Shown here piece after piece: positions 11,781 through 22,459 of a DNA stretch of 64,000 bases. How positions within the stretch are numbered: the first letter of the stretch is position 1; every line of letters begins with the position of its first letter. Origin of the DNA: Patellifolia procumbens (lineage: Eukaryota > Streptophyta > Magnoliopsida > Caryophyllales > Amaranthaceae). The position numbers and the translations under genes were made by a program. Location: assembly GCA_947645195.1 (NCBI GenBank), contig CANSGD010000079.1:186001-250000 (forward strand). Direction: 5' to 3'. A model generated the notes under the pieces. The model saw only the letters and a list, made by a program, of their open reading frames with translations. It was not told the DNA's origin and did no database searches.

Positions 11781-13695
11781 AATTCATATTTACTATCATA
11801 GTTTATTTGTATTGATTTTATTATTGAGATGTTTTTTATTTTGTATGGAGATGAGTACAAAGTAATTTTGAGATGATTTTACCTTTGTACAAAGCTAGGT
11901 ACATAGAGATATTTTGAAATGATATTTTATTGAGTCATTACCTTTGTGCTAAGCTGGGTATATCGGTTTGTTTTGTTGAGGAAGAGGAATCATATGGGGT
12001 TGAGTTGGGTCCCTTGGTATGAACAATTGTTTTTGAACTGAGTTGGGTACATAGAGTTAACTTGCATGCTGAGCTGGGCACGTAAGTCCGCTTGATATTA
12101 GTTGACGTCAAGTGTTAGGTTGTATTGAGCTGGGTGCGTCAAAACTAGCACTGAGAGTTATGACCATTTCTTAGAGATAGGATACCGTATAGTGAGCTGG
12201 GTGTGTGTGTTCTAATACTTCTATCATGTAGGAACTGTGGGTAGTTGTATGATGAGATGGGTGTACATTGATCCACTTACGTTCATTTTTCCCCTTAACG
12301 TTGGTTGTTGTGATGTTGTGTTGAGTTATTATTTGGGAATGGTATTTGAATTTGGAAATTGAGTCTATTTTTAACAAATGGTTATTTTCAGTATATTATT
12401 GTTTTAAAGAGAAACTGCACTTATTAGAGATGTTGTGAATGTTTATGATGTTTTGTGATTGCTATAGTCGATGTTGATTTATGTGATTAGCTTATTTAAT
12501 CTTGGTTACTTGGGAAGACTGCTAGTTGCTCACCACTGATTGTGGACCTCTTATATATATTTTGCAGGTTAAGAAAGCTATTGATTCGGGTGGTTAACGG
12601 GATAGAGTGAGAGATGAGAATTATGAACTTTTGTTATCATTCTCTACTTAAAATTTCGTCATTTTGATGACTTGAGTTTTAGGAGGCTCATAACCTCACT
12701 ATGGATAATATTCGGAGAATTAATCTCTAGTTATGATGTTAGAGATGTTAGACGGCCTTTTATTGTGGTTAGAAAGTAATACTCCGATGGACAGTATTTC
12801 CGCTACTGTCTAATATTCATTAAATTAAGCATAATTTAGAAATTTATTATTTAAAATATCGGAGATGTTACAATAAATTTCGCTAACTTGCCTAAGTAAA
12901 GTATTTCTTCGCATCTTAATTTGTGGCAGTTTTTCACGTGATTCAAACTCATTATTTGTCTCATTTTGCCGCTTTAGTCCGACAACTCTCTCAAATTGTT
13001 TAAAAAAGCGTGTTATATTTGTATGCATTTCAAATAATCTTGCAAATCCTTGTTGAAGCTTTCACTTAACTGAGTGCTACGCATTCATAAAGAAAAGGCA
13101 TTTGTCATGTAATACTCTACCCACTTTTTTTTGGGCATAGATACTATTTAACCACTTGTTCTTTTCTTCAATGACCTTCCCACGCAATGCATTGAACGCC
13201 TTTTCAAACTCCACCTCTTCTTTAATGTCATACATACAAGCTTTGAATTCCTTAAGAACATCTGATCCATAACGTAATAAGTGTGTGGTTGCATCATCTG
13301 TGATATGCCAAATACACAATCCATGATGGACCGTAAGCATCACCTCTGCAATAGCCCTTCCATAGCAATATCTGGTCAGTGAACATTGTCTTCGGATGCT
13401 TATTTCCATGTGTTGCCAGAAATGTTTCAAACAACCACTTAAAAGATTCAATTGTCTCATCATATAAAACAGCTGCACTGAAAACTGTTGTCTCCCTGAA
13501 ATGGTTAAAACCAACAACAAATACACCTAGTGGTCTATGTTCCGTGTTTGTACCAAACATAGTGTCAAAGGCAACTACGTCTCCATATGAAGCATAATCA
13601 ACCAGCATCTTAGCATCATCCCAAAAAATGTTTGTTATATGTTCTTCACAATCCAATTGAATTGAATATTGGAAAGAAGGATTCTCTACTGTTTG

Positions 13696-14921
13696 TGTTA
13701 AGAATAGAATAGATATATTATTTGTGCTTATTCTAATTCATTCCCATGACATCAATATATATGCTAGAAATATAACCTAACTAGAATAACTTAATGGGCC
13801 TTGGACCTATGGTCCAATACCCTCTAACACCCTCCCGCAATCGTAACGGCAGTAACACGAACGTTACGATTGGACAAATAATAATAACAAAAAAAAATTA
13901 CAATAAAAATAATAATTCTTCAATAGTTGTAGCTTCAGCAAAAGTCGACAATGTTGGCAGCAATTCTTCAAGGGTTTCTTTTAGAGTAAAACCAAACTCA
14001 AATCCATTGGGTTTTCGGAGCAAACCCGTGCTCAAATTCATTGGGTATTCGGAGCAAACCCATGCTCAAACAAATAGGAACGTCATTATTTCCGAACCTG
14101 CATAAATATCAATTTAACGGGAACGACATCCTTTTCGAACCCGCCAAAACCATTGGGTTTTTAGAGCAACCCGTGCTCAAAACTTGAGAATTGTTAAACC
14201 AACATCAAACTTAAGATCATATAATCACAAGTCTCGTATGAGACATAAAACCAACCTCAACACACCCTCAAACCTAAGAAAAAGACCATCATCTTCAAAC
14301 TCAAACGCACCCACCTTACCATAATCTTGTATAATTTAGTTTTTCACATTCTGTATTAGAAAGATCAAATCTTTGCAAACATAAGTGACATTTATGGCTA
14401 TTTCCACTTCTTATAGCCCTGTTCCGCGTCAAAAATCATGGCTTTTACATCTTCACCATCACAATATAGCCTTCATTTATCTTCTTCAACCCCTGGAATA
14501 GTTTTATGGCAAATTATGGAAAGTGACGGAGGACTACATTGGGAGCCGGGCCTGGCTGTAATGCAGCGGGTCAAACCCAAGTGGTAGAATTGAATAAACA
14601 TGAAGACGGCAACGTTCTAGATTACAAAACAGAAAAAAAATGAACAAGAAAACATAGACAGGAGCATCAATGCAGCAGAAGAAATTAAAGGATACCGGCC
14701 GGTGGGTGTTAAGATATCAACCACCCACCGGCGGTGAGAGACGGGGAAACTAAGATAAACCCTAGATCGAAACCTAAACTGATACCATGTTAAGAATAGA
14801 ATAGATATATTATTTGTGCTTATTCTAATTCATTCTCATGACATCAATATATATGCTAGAAATATAACCTAACTAGAATAACCTAATGGGCCTTGGACCT
14901 ATGGTCCAATACCCTCTAACA
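13696..14921 (-). mobile_element. TRIM-like LTR element in the FAR1-like pseudogene
   Basis: The left and right LTRs, 13696-13829 and 14788-14921, are both 134 bp and nearly identical, and are flanked by a perfect 5-bp duplication GTTTG (13691-13695 and 14922-14926). On the minus strand a primer-binding site TGGTATCAG follows the 5' LTR, matching the initiator tRNA-Met site. A polypurine tract GCGGGAGGGTG precedes the 3' LTR. The 958-bp interior has no gag or pol frame. It splits the pseudogene between codons for LQT and VEN. Confidence 0.88.
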
Positions 14922-15708
14922 GTTTGTAAGTGAAAGTATCGTAACAGACTTCCCGCTTCCCCATACTTACAATCTTTTTGGCGCTTACTCCATAGGTAAT
15001 TTTTATGGTCTCGATGGGTCTACCCAAGATTGGTTGATCCACCAACATGTGCACTAAAGAATCATGGGCTGCTCTAGCCCGAATTCCAGAATCATCAGCG
15101 ATTTCAATTTCAACAGCCTGAATTTCTGATATTTTCCTTTGTGATGACAACAAGTGAGTAGTTTCTGGAGTGCGAAGTACATGATTGTGTTCGGATATAA
15201 ACTCGTGAGTACGATATTTTCAAGTATGCTTATTTAGAAGAATTCCAATACGAACCTTGCAACCAGTTCTAGTTTCAGCTCGAGGATTACTTGTCAAATG
15301 ATCACGGTTATCAGGTGCGCGAACACCCTCTTTAGAACAAACAAATCTTCTAGAGGTCACTTGTCCATCCTTACTCTTGTTCTCATAATGCTTGCGAACT
15401 TTAAATTCCATCCTTCTTCCATATCCTAACCAAAATTTCCAAGCTTGATCCACCGAGTCGAATTCCATATCAACATGAGGAATCCAATTTTCTAACAGCC
15501 CTATATTATCACTTAGATCATTTAATGAAGAACCATCCATCATTCTATAAAAACAATAATAGGTTGTATAAATGTTAATAATTATACATATATATGCTTT
15601 TTTCACTAAATCATGTCTTGATAGAATTATATTAATAGCTTAACAATGTAACCATCTAAACATCCATGGCAAATTACTTCATATAAAAAAATCATGAATT
15701 TTTAGTAT

Positions 15709-17034
15709 GGATAAATTGTGAATAACCACTTGTCAGATACACCAATTTCAAAATAACCTCCCCAAATTGTTTTGCATTTAAATAACCACCTCTACTTATG
15801 TTCACATTTTGAAATACCCACCTCTTAACGGAAAATCTTAACACCGTTAGTTTTAGGGCTCAACTTTTTTAACTCCTTCCAGAATTTCACTAATTACCTT
15901 ACTAATCTATAATTTGACTGGTCAAGTCATGATTAACATTTTAAAAATCTTTTTTTATTCAATTTTACAATTTTTTAAACTACATATTTTTGATATATGA
16001 CACAGTAATTGACACAAATTTCGAGATAATATTTAATCGCGTTTTTAATACTCAAGACGACGTTTTTTCGAAAAACGGACACCACTGTACGCCCTTTATG
16101 GGCACGAATTTTGAGATTCCCTACGAAACGAGTACCTACAAGCCGGCTTTTCGGTCAAGTACTTCGATGCGCTTTTTTCGGACGGAATACAAAGTTTTTT
16201 CGAAAAACGGACACCGAATCATGATTAACATTTTAAAATTATATTTTTTTTTCAATTATGCAATTTTTAAAACTATATATTTTTTATATATGACACAGTA
16301 ATGAACACAAATATCGAGATAATATTTAATCGCGTTTTTACTACTCAGGACGACTTTTTTCGAAAAACGGACACCACCGTACTCCCTTTATGGACACGAA
16401 TTTTGAGATTCCCTACGAAATGAGTACCTACAAGCCGGGTTTTCGGGCACGTACTCGAGACAATTTTTTTGGATGGAACACGTTTTTTCAAAAACGGACA
16501 CCGCCGTACCTACAAGCCGGTGTCCGTTTTTGAAAAAATTTTGTATTCCGTCCGAAAAAGGAGTCTCGAAGTACGTGCCCGAAAAGCCGGCTTGTAGGTA
16601 CTCGTTTCGTAGGGAATCTCAAAATTCGTGCCCTTAAAGGGCATACCGTGGTGTCCGTTTTTCGAAAAAACGTCGTCTTGAGTATTAAAAACGCGATTAA
16701 ATATTGTCTCGAAATCTGTGTCCATTAGCGTGTCATATATGAAAAATAAATAGTTTAAAAAATTGTAAATTGAATAAAAAAGATTTTTAAAATATAAATC
16801 ATGATTTGACCAGTCAAATTATAGATTAGTAAGGTAATTAGTGAAATTTTGGAGGGAGTTAGGATAATTTAGTAAGAATTTGGGCATCACACTTAACGGC
16901 GTTAGAAAATTCCGTTAACAGGTGGGTATTTGAAAAAGTTAAGGAAATGAGAGGTGGTTATTTAAACACAAACAAAAATGAGGTGGTTATTTTGAAATTG
17001 GTGTATCGTGCAGGTGGTTATTCACAATTTTTCC
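15709..17034. mobile_element. Mutator-type fold-back element, copy 1
   Basis: The 1326-bp element has long terminal inverted repeats (GGATAAATTGTGAATAACCA at the left; GGAAAAATTGTGAATAACCA read from the right) and a perfect 9-bp duplication TTTTAGTAT (15700-15708 and 17035-17043), typical of Mutator-like elements. The interior holds a roughly 300-bp unit, two copies in plus and one in minus orientation. Frames such as 15990-16301 read through these units (TNFEIPYETSTYKPAF) and recur in copy 2, but show no transposase motif, so it is non-autonomous. Confidence 0.85.
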
Positions 17035-17043
17035 TTTTAGTAT

Positions 17044-17455
17044 TGTATAACTATCAATAAAAATATAAAAATACAAAAGAGTTTGATCGTGCTGATGCAC
17101 CAAAAAAAATATTAGATCAATTTCATTTCTACTGATGTGCAAATTACAAACTCATTATTTAAAATCTATTTACTGTGCTTACCTTTGATTGTTTCAGTTT
17201 TGATGATCAACAATGTTGAGAAAAAATCAAACACGTGCAACTAGAATCAATTAGACAATTGGCAGCACCTTCATTTACCCACAAAAAAAAAACTGATTGG
17301 GAAATAATGAATGGAGGAAAAAAGTAAGTATCTTGCATATAACCAAGAGGTGAAGAGTTCTTGAATTTAGGGTAGAAGATATGTGTGGCATTACATGATC
17401 AGAGGATTCAATTTTGTGAAGAATTAGGGGAATTGATTTTCCTTTTTCAAATCAA
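17044..17455. other. intergenic, no gene seen
   Basis: AT-rich unique sequence between the fold-back element and a (GAACT)n MITE fragment. No coding or RNA signal was recognised. Confidence 0.4.
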
Positions 17456-17456
17456 C

Positions 17457-17935
17457 ACTAAGGGCTTCTTCTCTTCGGCATAAAACAGCTGAACTGAACT
17501 GAACTAATTGGAGCTGAACTGAACTGAACTGATTGGAGCTAAAATGAACTGAACTGAACTTAACTAAACTGAATTGCATTGAATTGAATTGAATCGAATT
17601 AAATTGAATTGAATTAAATAAAATTGAATTAAATCGAATGTAATAAATATATAAATAATATTTAAACAATAGTAATATAATATTAAACAATAATTATAAT
17701 GATAAGTAATAATAATGAATAATTATTAATTAATGAATAATAATAATAGTATTTTGGATATTTTTAAATAATATTTATAAATAAATAATATTAATAATCA
17801 TAAATTAATAATAATAATTAATGATAATAATGATAATTAATAATAATTATTTTATTTTATTTGTATTAATATATAAATACTTGATACTATTTTAATAATT
17901 ATATTTAATAATATAATAATATCTAGTAATAACTC
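17457..17935. mobile_element. truncated (GAACT)n MITE
   Basis: The left end TAAGGGCTTCTTCTCTTCGGC is followed by GAACT-rich and then TAATAAT-rich sequence like the copies at 30835 and 50405. The right terminus is missing. The frame at 17424-17690 is only this repeat read in reverse. Confidence 0.6.
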
Positions 17936-18790
17936 AAAAGATGCACAAGGGTTGTGAGCAATTGAGTAGGAGGGGTTAAAAAAATCCTACGGTCGTGGTC
18001 AGGCGGCTTGACCGCCAGACTGTCGACGGCCGTGGTGGTCAGCGGTTGGGCTGCACGCTTGTGGGCTGCGCTGGGTGTTGGGCGCTGCTTGCTTGCTAGG
18101 CTACCAGCCTCCGGCCTGCGGTCGTCTAAAAAGGCCGACGCCGGCGGTTGGTTCTGCTTAGGTGGTGCGTGTTGGTGGCGTCTGCTGGGTAGAGATAGCA
18201 ATATCCAGTGGATATCCAATAACCCGCTCCACCTTGTTTAAATAAAAGGGTGAAAAAATGAAATAAACGGATGAAATGCGGGTGACAGGTGAACTGAGTG
18301 ACAGATCCGGGCAGGATGTGGGTGACAGTTCCTCACCCATCACCCGATCTACCACCCGGTTTATTACCCGAACCATTATCCATCGGTTTACTTTTTTAAT
18401 ATAATAATTTTAAAAATAGATCTGTTTTTGAGGGGAGGGGGGCTTTGCGGGAAGGGGGTAGTTTTCCGGCCAAGGGGGTGGGGTGGGGGGCTGATTAGCG
18501 GCGGCAGCGGGGGGAGAGTAGTGGAGTGAGGGCGACAGAGTGGTGGCAAAGGGGGAATGGAAGCAGGTTGGGTTTTTTTGTTAATTTTCTATAATTTTTA
18601 TTGTTTTTTTGTTTTTTTTTTTTAATTAGAACAAAGAACACTTAACTTTCGTTAGTATTAATGGCATTTTGGCCATTTATACTGACCTCAATGGTATCTG
18701 GGCTAAGCCTTGGCAACATTTTGGTTATTACTCCAAATCTTAGGGGTACGTGGGGAAATTTCCCTAATTATCCTACACACAATTAAAGAG
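17936..18790. other. locally GC-rich sequence, no gene recognised
   Basis: 17990-18190 is GC-rich and gives short Pro/Ala- or Gly-rich frames on both strands, with no motif. 18260-18370 has repeated GGGTGACAG and CACCCG motifs in inverted order, suggesting a decayed fold-back MITE. 18425-18560 is a G-rich tract. Confidence 0.35.
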
Positions 18791-20440
18791 ACAAATGTGG
18801 CTGGTTTGCGCTTAAAGTTGATCTTAAGAAAGCATATAATCGAATTAAATGGAGGGTTTGTAAGAGGTTGTTTGAAATGGATAAATCTGGATAAGAGGAC
18901 AATTAATTGACCTAATAATGGAATGCATTTCAAAGGAAGTTCCTCCGTCCTCATAATTAATGGCCAATAAATGGAACCTTTTAACAGTCAAAGAGGCCTA
19001 AGGCAAGGAGACCCTATGTCTTCTTACATTTTTCAACATTTTCTTGAAGTCCTCACTTCAATGATTAATAAAGCTTGTCAAATAAACTATTGAAATCCTT
19101 CCTGGTGGGTAAAAAGAAAGTGCCCATGTCCCACCTACTCTACACATATGACCTTTTACTTTTTGGAAAAGTTGACGAAGAAACAACTTTTGTTGTTAGA
19201 GATACGCTGGAGAAATTCTCCCACATCTCTAGCCAAAAAATCAATCAACATAAAGTAGGTTGACCTTCTCTCCCAACAAGGACGGTCATCTTAAACTTCT
19301 TTTCAAGACACCAACAGATGTCCAGAAGAATGAAAGCCCGAGAACTTACCTAGGAATGTCCATTTCCTACAAAATACCCTCCAAAAACCAAATGCACTTC
19401 ATTGTCGAAAGCGTCAGATCAAAATTACAAACTAGAAAATCAAAATTCCTATCAAGACCTGGAAGAACTTACCTTATATCTACCATGCTCTCTGCCATTC
19501 CCTCCTACTTCGTGCATACAACATTCCTCCTGAAGGGCGCCCTTAAAGAGCTCGAAAAATCAAATGATTTTCTAGGGGGGGAAGGCAACAAGAAAAGAAT
19601 CCATCTAGTAGAAAATACATAGCCTTTCTCCCCCTAAGAATAGACGGGGCCTAGGCATCAAAAACTAATTGTGGGTTAACAAAGCCTTTTGGGTCAAATT
19701 AGAATGTAAAATAACGCAAGAGCCCATGAGTTTAGAGAGTTGTGGAATGAAACCTTGCATTTAGGCGAACCCAAGAACACCTAGGTAATTGGTTCCAGGA
19801 TAACATGCGTAAAAAAATCGAGTTCAGTAGTATTGAGTAGAATTCCCTCCTCGATCCGCTACCTCTGTCATGAAATTCGGAAGGACAAAATTAATATAAT
19901 CTTTAGAAATGACCACACCTCCCCCTTAGATCAAGCATTTCTTCATCTTCTTATTTTTCCGCGTCCTTTGCCAAAGCATCCATAACTCTCTTGTCCACGA
20001 GCCCCTCAAACCATAACACCCAATATCAGTGGGACCCTTTTCAATCTATCAGATGTTATTTCCATGTTGATGCTTCCTTCCTTTGTCTAAGTGTACATAG
20101 TGTGGGGGGGGGGGGATTAAAGATCATCAAGGGAACTGGAAACTAGGATTAAGTAAGGACAATTATGATAGAGACCTTATCGATGCAGAGGTAAAACAGA
20201 TTCTTTAGGATCAAAACAACAATTGAAAAAGGAATCCTAAAAGTGCTAATTTATTCAGATTGTATGGTGGCCGTGAGTCTATTGTAGGACAAAGACCCAC
20301 CTACTAACAAGTATAGCCTTATTGTTAACACATGCAAGAAGTTGACTCTGATATTTAAGAGTTGCGATTTATATCACTATTCAAATAAGCTTGCATGTAT
20401 TCTTACCAAAGATAGTAGAAGAAATGAATCATCTATGAAA
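18790..20440 (+). pseudogene. decayed LINE (L1-type) reverse transcriptase
   Basis: Translated pieces match plant L1 ORF2. The finger/palm start is DLKKAYNRIKW (about 18815); then RQGDPMSSYIF (about 19000), the catalytic-loop region SHLLYTYDLLLFG (the YADD motif is altered to YTYD, near 19135), and the thumb region YLGMSISYKIPSKNQMHFIV and RPGRTYLISTMLSAIPSYF (19350-19510). Weaker RNase H-like pieces reach about 20440, such as SNKLACILTKD. Frames break at about 19260 and 19620 and stops are frequent. The 5' half is missing, as is usual for LINE insertions. Confidence 0.75.
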
Positions 20441-20444
20441 GTAA

Positions 20445-21765
20445 TGTTAAGAATTAGAGAGTGTTTAGGAGAAAACGGCCTGATATTAATGATTAGGGTA
20501 CAACCCTATATATATATTACAATGATATGGAAAACAACCTAACCCTAGAATATTAATCAAGATACTTACCTTATAACATAAGATAATTTATTATACTAGA
20601 ACTCTATTTTAGTATGCTTTTCTATCTATCTCCTTATCTCTAATACTTCGTAGGGTAGTAACACGAACACTACGATTGAAAGAAAAATGGAAAGAAAACA
20701 ATAACTACTAGATCAATACGACGTCAATCAATTAACGTAAACAATAACCACCCTTTAGGATTAGCGACAACCAATAAACACTATTTTTGGATTAGGGACA
20801 ACCAATAATTACCGTTTTTGGATTATGGACAACCAATCAACCTTCACGACCTAATTCATCACTTAGGTCATCAACGATGCACAATGGCAACAACACGATG
20901 CTCAATAGCACGAACACAATAGGTTGGATGGGCCACCATAACCCATCACAATAACGATGCACAACTGCACCAATCCAACTAGAATTTTGTGGAAACGATG
21001 CACAACCGCATCAAATAACCTATTTAGGGTTTTGCAATAACAACACACATTAGCCCCAATCAAACACAACAATTTTGCACTCGCCGCCAACAAGAACAAA
21101 TAAGCAAGCAACAAACCAGAACCAAGTACGCAACGAATCACCATCTTACTACCAACCCAGTAGAGTAGCAACAAATAATACTCAAACAAAATCAATCAGA
21201 CTTGCCCAACTAAACTGTACCAACCTAGCAACGAACTCTCAAAACAATCAATAATACCCACTATTCTATCACCAAGATTCAATATCTTTTGTTGATGACG
21301 AATTGATTGAAATACCACTTTGAATTAGAGTTCCTACCCAGAAATCACAAAACTTTGAACTCCAGGATCAATCCGAAAACCATTGGCTATTGACTTACAG
21401 CACACAAAAGCAACTCTAATTTGATTGCAATACATCAGAATTTCCAACAGATCGACATCTAACCAACACAAGAAAACACCAAGAGCTTCTTGTACCCACC
21501 GGAAGAAAAGCGAAAACTACAAGACAGCCTCAAGAATCAAAACCCACTCTTCATACCATGTTAAGGATAAGAGAGTGTTTAGGAGAAAACGACTTGTTAT
21601 TAATGATTAGAGTACAACCCTATATATAAAGGAACAATGACCTAGAAAACAATCTAAACCCTAGAATATTAATCAAAATACTTACCTTATAACATAAGAT
21701 AGTAATTTATTATACTAGATTTCTATCTTAATATACTTTCTTATCTATCTCCTTATCTCTAATAC
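20445..21765 (-). mobile_element. second TRIM-like LTR element
   Basis: Direct repeats 20445-20646 and 21559-21765 share more than 85% by eye (both begin TGTTAAG and end TCTCTAATAC). On the minus strand the repeat at 21559 is followed by TGGTATGAAGAG, a variant of the TGGTATCAGAGC primer site. The interior has no gag or pol. Short GACAACCAAT repeats occur at 20765-20840. The target duplication is imperfect (AGTAA and CGTAA). It sits just beyond the LINE pseudogene. Confidence 0.75.
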
Positions 21766-22051
21766 GTAACTAAACAATTTCACCACCTCTAATAACTCTA
21801 TAAATATTTACGAGGATGATTATAATTATTTATGACGGGTATCTAATTTATTTAGATGCTTTGTTTAACAAAAAAAAAAAACCTAAAATAAGGAAAAAAT
21901 GAAAAAAAAAAGATTCACCATTTACTAACCCCTAAACGAAGAGTATCCTCCAATTTCGAAACCCAAAGGCCAAAAGATCAAGTATTTCCGCAGATCGGAA
22001 AGAGCGACTTTGAGGAAGACAGAGAGTGTTGCCGGAGCTCCGATCACCAAA

Positions 22052-22459
22052 ATGAACACTGACATTACAGCATCAACTAAGCCCGAATACACAGTTGTCG
22101 ATCGCAACCCACCTTTCACCAAGGTCGTCGGTAACTTCAGTTCTCTCGATTACCTTCGTTTCGTCACTATTACCGGCGTTTCCGTCACCGTTGGCTATTT
22201 ATCCGGTAACACATTTCACTTTATCCTCATTTCTTCAATACCCATTTCTCAATTTCCTCTTTTTTAATAGATTTCTTTTATGGGTTTTGTGATTTTAGGG
22301 ATTAAGCCAGGGATTAAGGGCCCATCTATGGTGACGGGTGGGCTAATCGGGTTGATGGGTGGGTTCATGTATGCTTACCAGAACTCTGCTGGAAGACTTA
22401 TGGGTTTTTTCCCTAATGAGGATGAGGTTGCTCGGTACAAGAAGCAGCTTAATCTGTGA
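22052..22459 (+). CDS. small membrane protein, plant complex I ESSS-like subunit family
   Basis: Two exons, 22052-22205 and 22299-22459, joined through a phase-1 intron (TCCG|GTAACA ... TTTTAG|GGATTA), encode 104 residues. The protein matches the family I know from Arabidopsis At2g42310/At3g57785, annotated as an ESSS-type subunit of mitochondrial NADH:ubiquinone oxidoreductase. It has a conserved N-terminus (KPEYTVVDRNPPFTKVVGNF), two likely membrane spans (about residues 34-52 and 59-78) and a basic C-terminus. The start is the ATG at 22052; the open frame continues upstream without an earlier ATG. No defect is seen. The subunit name rests on database annotation as remembered, so family membership is surer than function. 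Confidence 0.85.

Larger units (their letters stand above)
8063..12872. mobile_element. long solo LTR (Ty3/gypsy-like) inserted in the FAR1-like pseudogene
   Basis: The 4.81-kb insert starts TGTAACACCTC and ends GATGTTACA. It is flanked by a perfect 5-bp duplication (ATAAA at 8058-8062 and 12873-12877) and sits exactly between the pseudogene codons for VSEIY and TPRIF. No pol or gag frame is inside, so it is read as a solo LTR of about 3.3 kb carrying the nested LTR at 8923-10450. It holds four roughly 109-bp tandem units (11347-11780) and at least six spaced GAGCTGGGT-like motifs (11890-12260). The TGTAACACC ends and motif series fit long LTRs of chromovirus type; that lineage is inference. 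Confidence 0.75.
7380..15543 (-). pseudogene. FAR1-related / MULE transposase-like gene, split by two LTR insertions
   Basis: Pieces in order on the minus strand: 15543-15220, a FAR1-type DNA-binding domain (FDSVDQAWKFWLGYGRRMEF, cysteines further on); 15216-14927, the linker (HEFISEHNHV, LLSSQRKISEIQAVEIEIAD); 13690-12873, the MULE transposase domain (MFGTNTEHRPLGVFVVGFNH, then KWLFETFLATHGNKHPKTMF); and 8062-7380, a SWIM zinc finger (CSCKMFERLGILCCHAL) plus a C-terminal tail. The family includes the FHY3/FAR1 light-signalling regulators and Mutator-like transposases. Damage: a TGA at 15217-15219, frameshifts near 14980, 13375 and 13120, a TAG between the SWIM finger and the tail (about 7763), the TRIM at 13696-14921 and the solo LTR at 8063-12872. 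Whether it was a host FRS gene or a transposase cannot be decided here. Confidence 0.85.

Noticed and set aside
15990..16301. 103-codon frame and its relatives at 16510-16725, 32449-32757, 32630-32989 and 33002-33274
   Set aside because: They lie inside the fold-back elements and are readings of one repeat unit on both strands. No transposase or other motif is present.
17923..18376. Pro/Ala-rich frames in the GC-rich patch
   Set aside because: No motif, overlapping frames on both strands, and the neighbouring sequence is MITE-like.
22010..22051. Fourteen-codon extension of the complex I-like protein
   Set aside because: It also starts at TTG; the ATG at 22052 matches the family N-terminus.
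21925..22122. Minus-strand 65-codon frame
   Set aside because: It is the reverse of exon 1 of the complex I-like gene.
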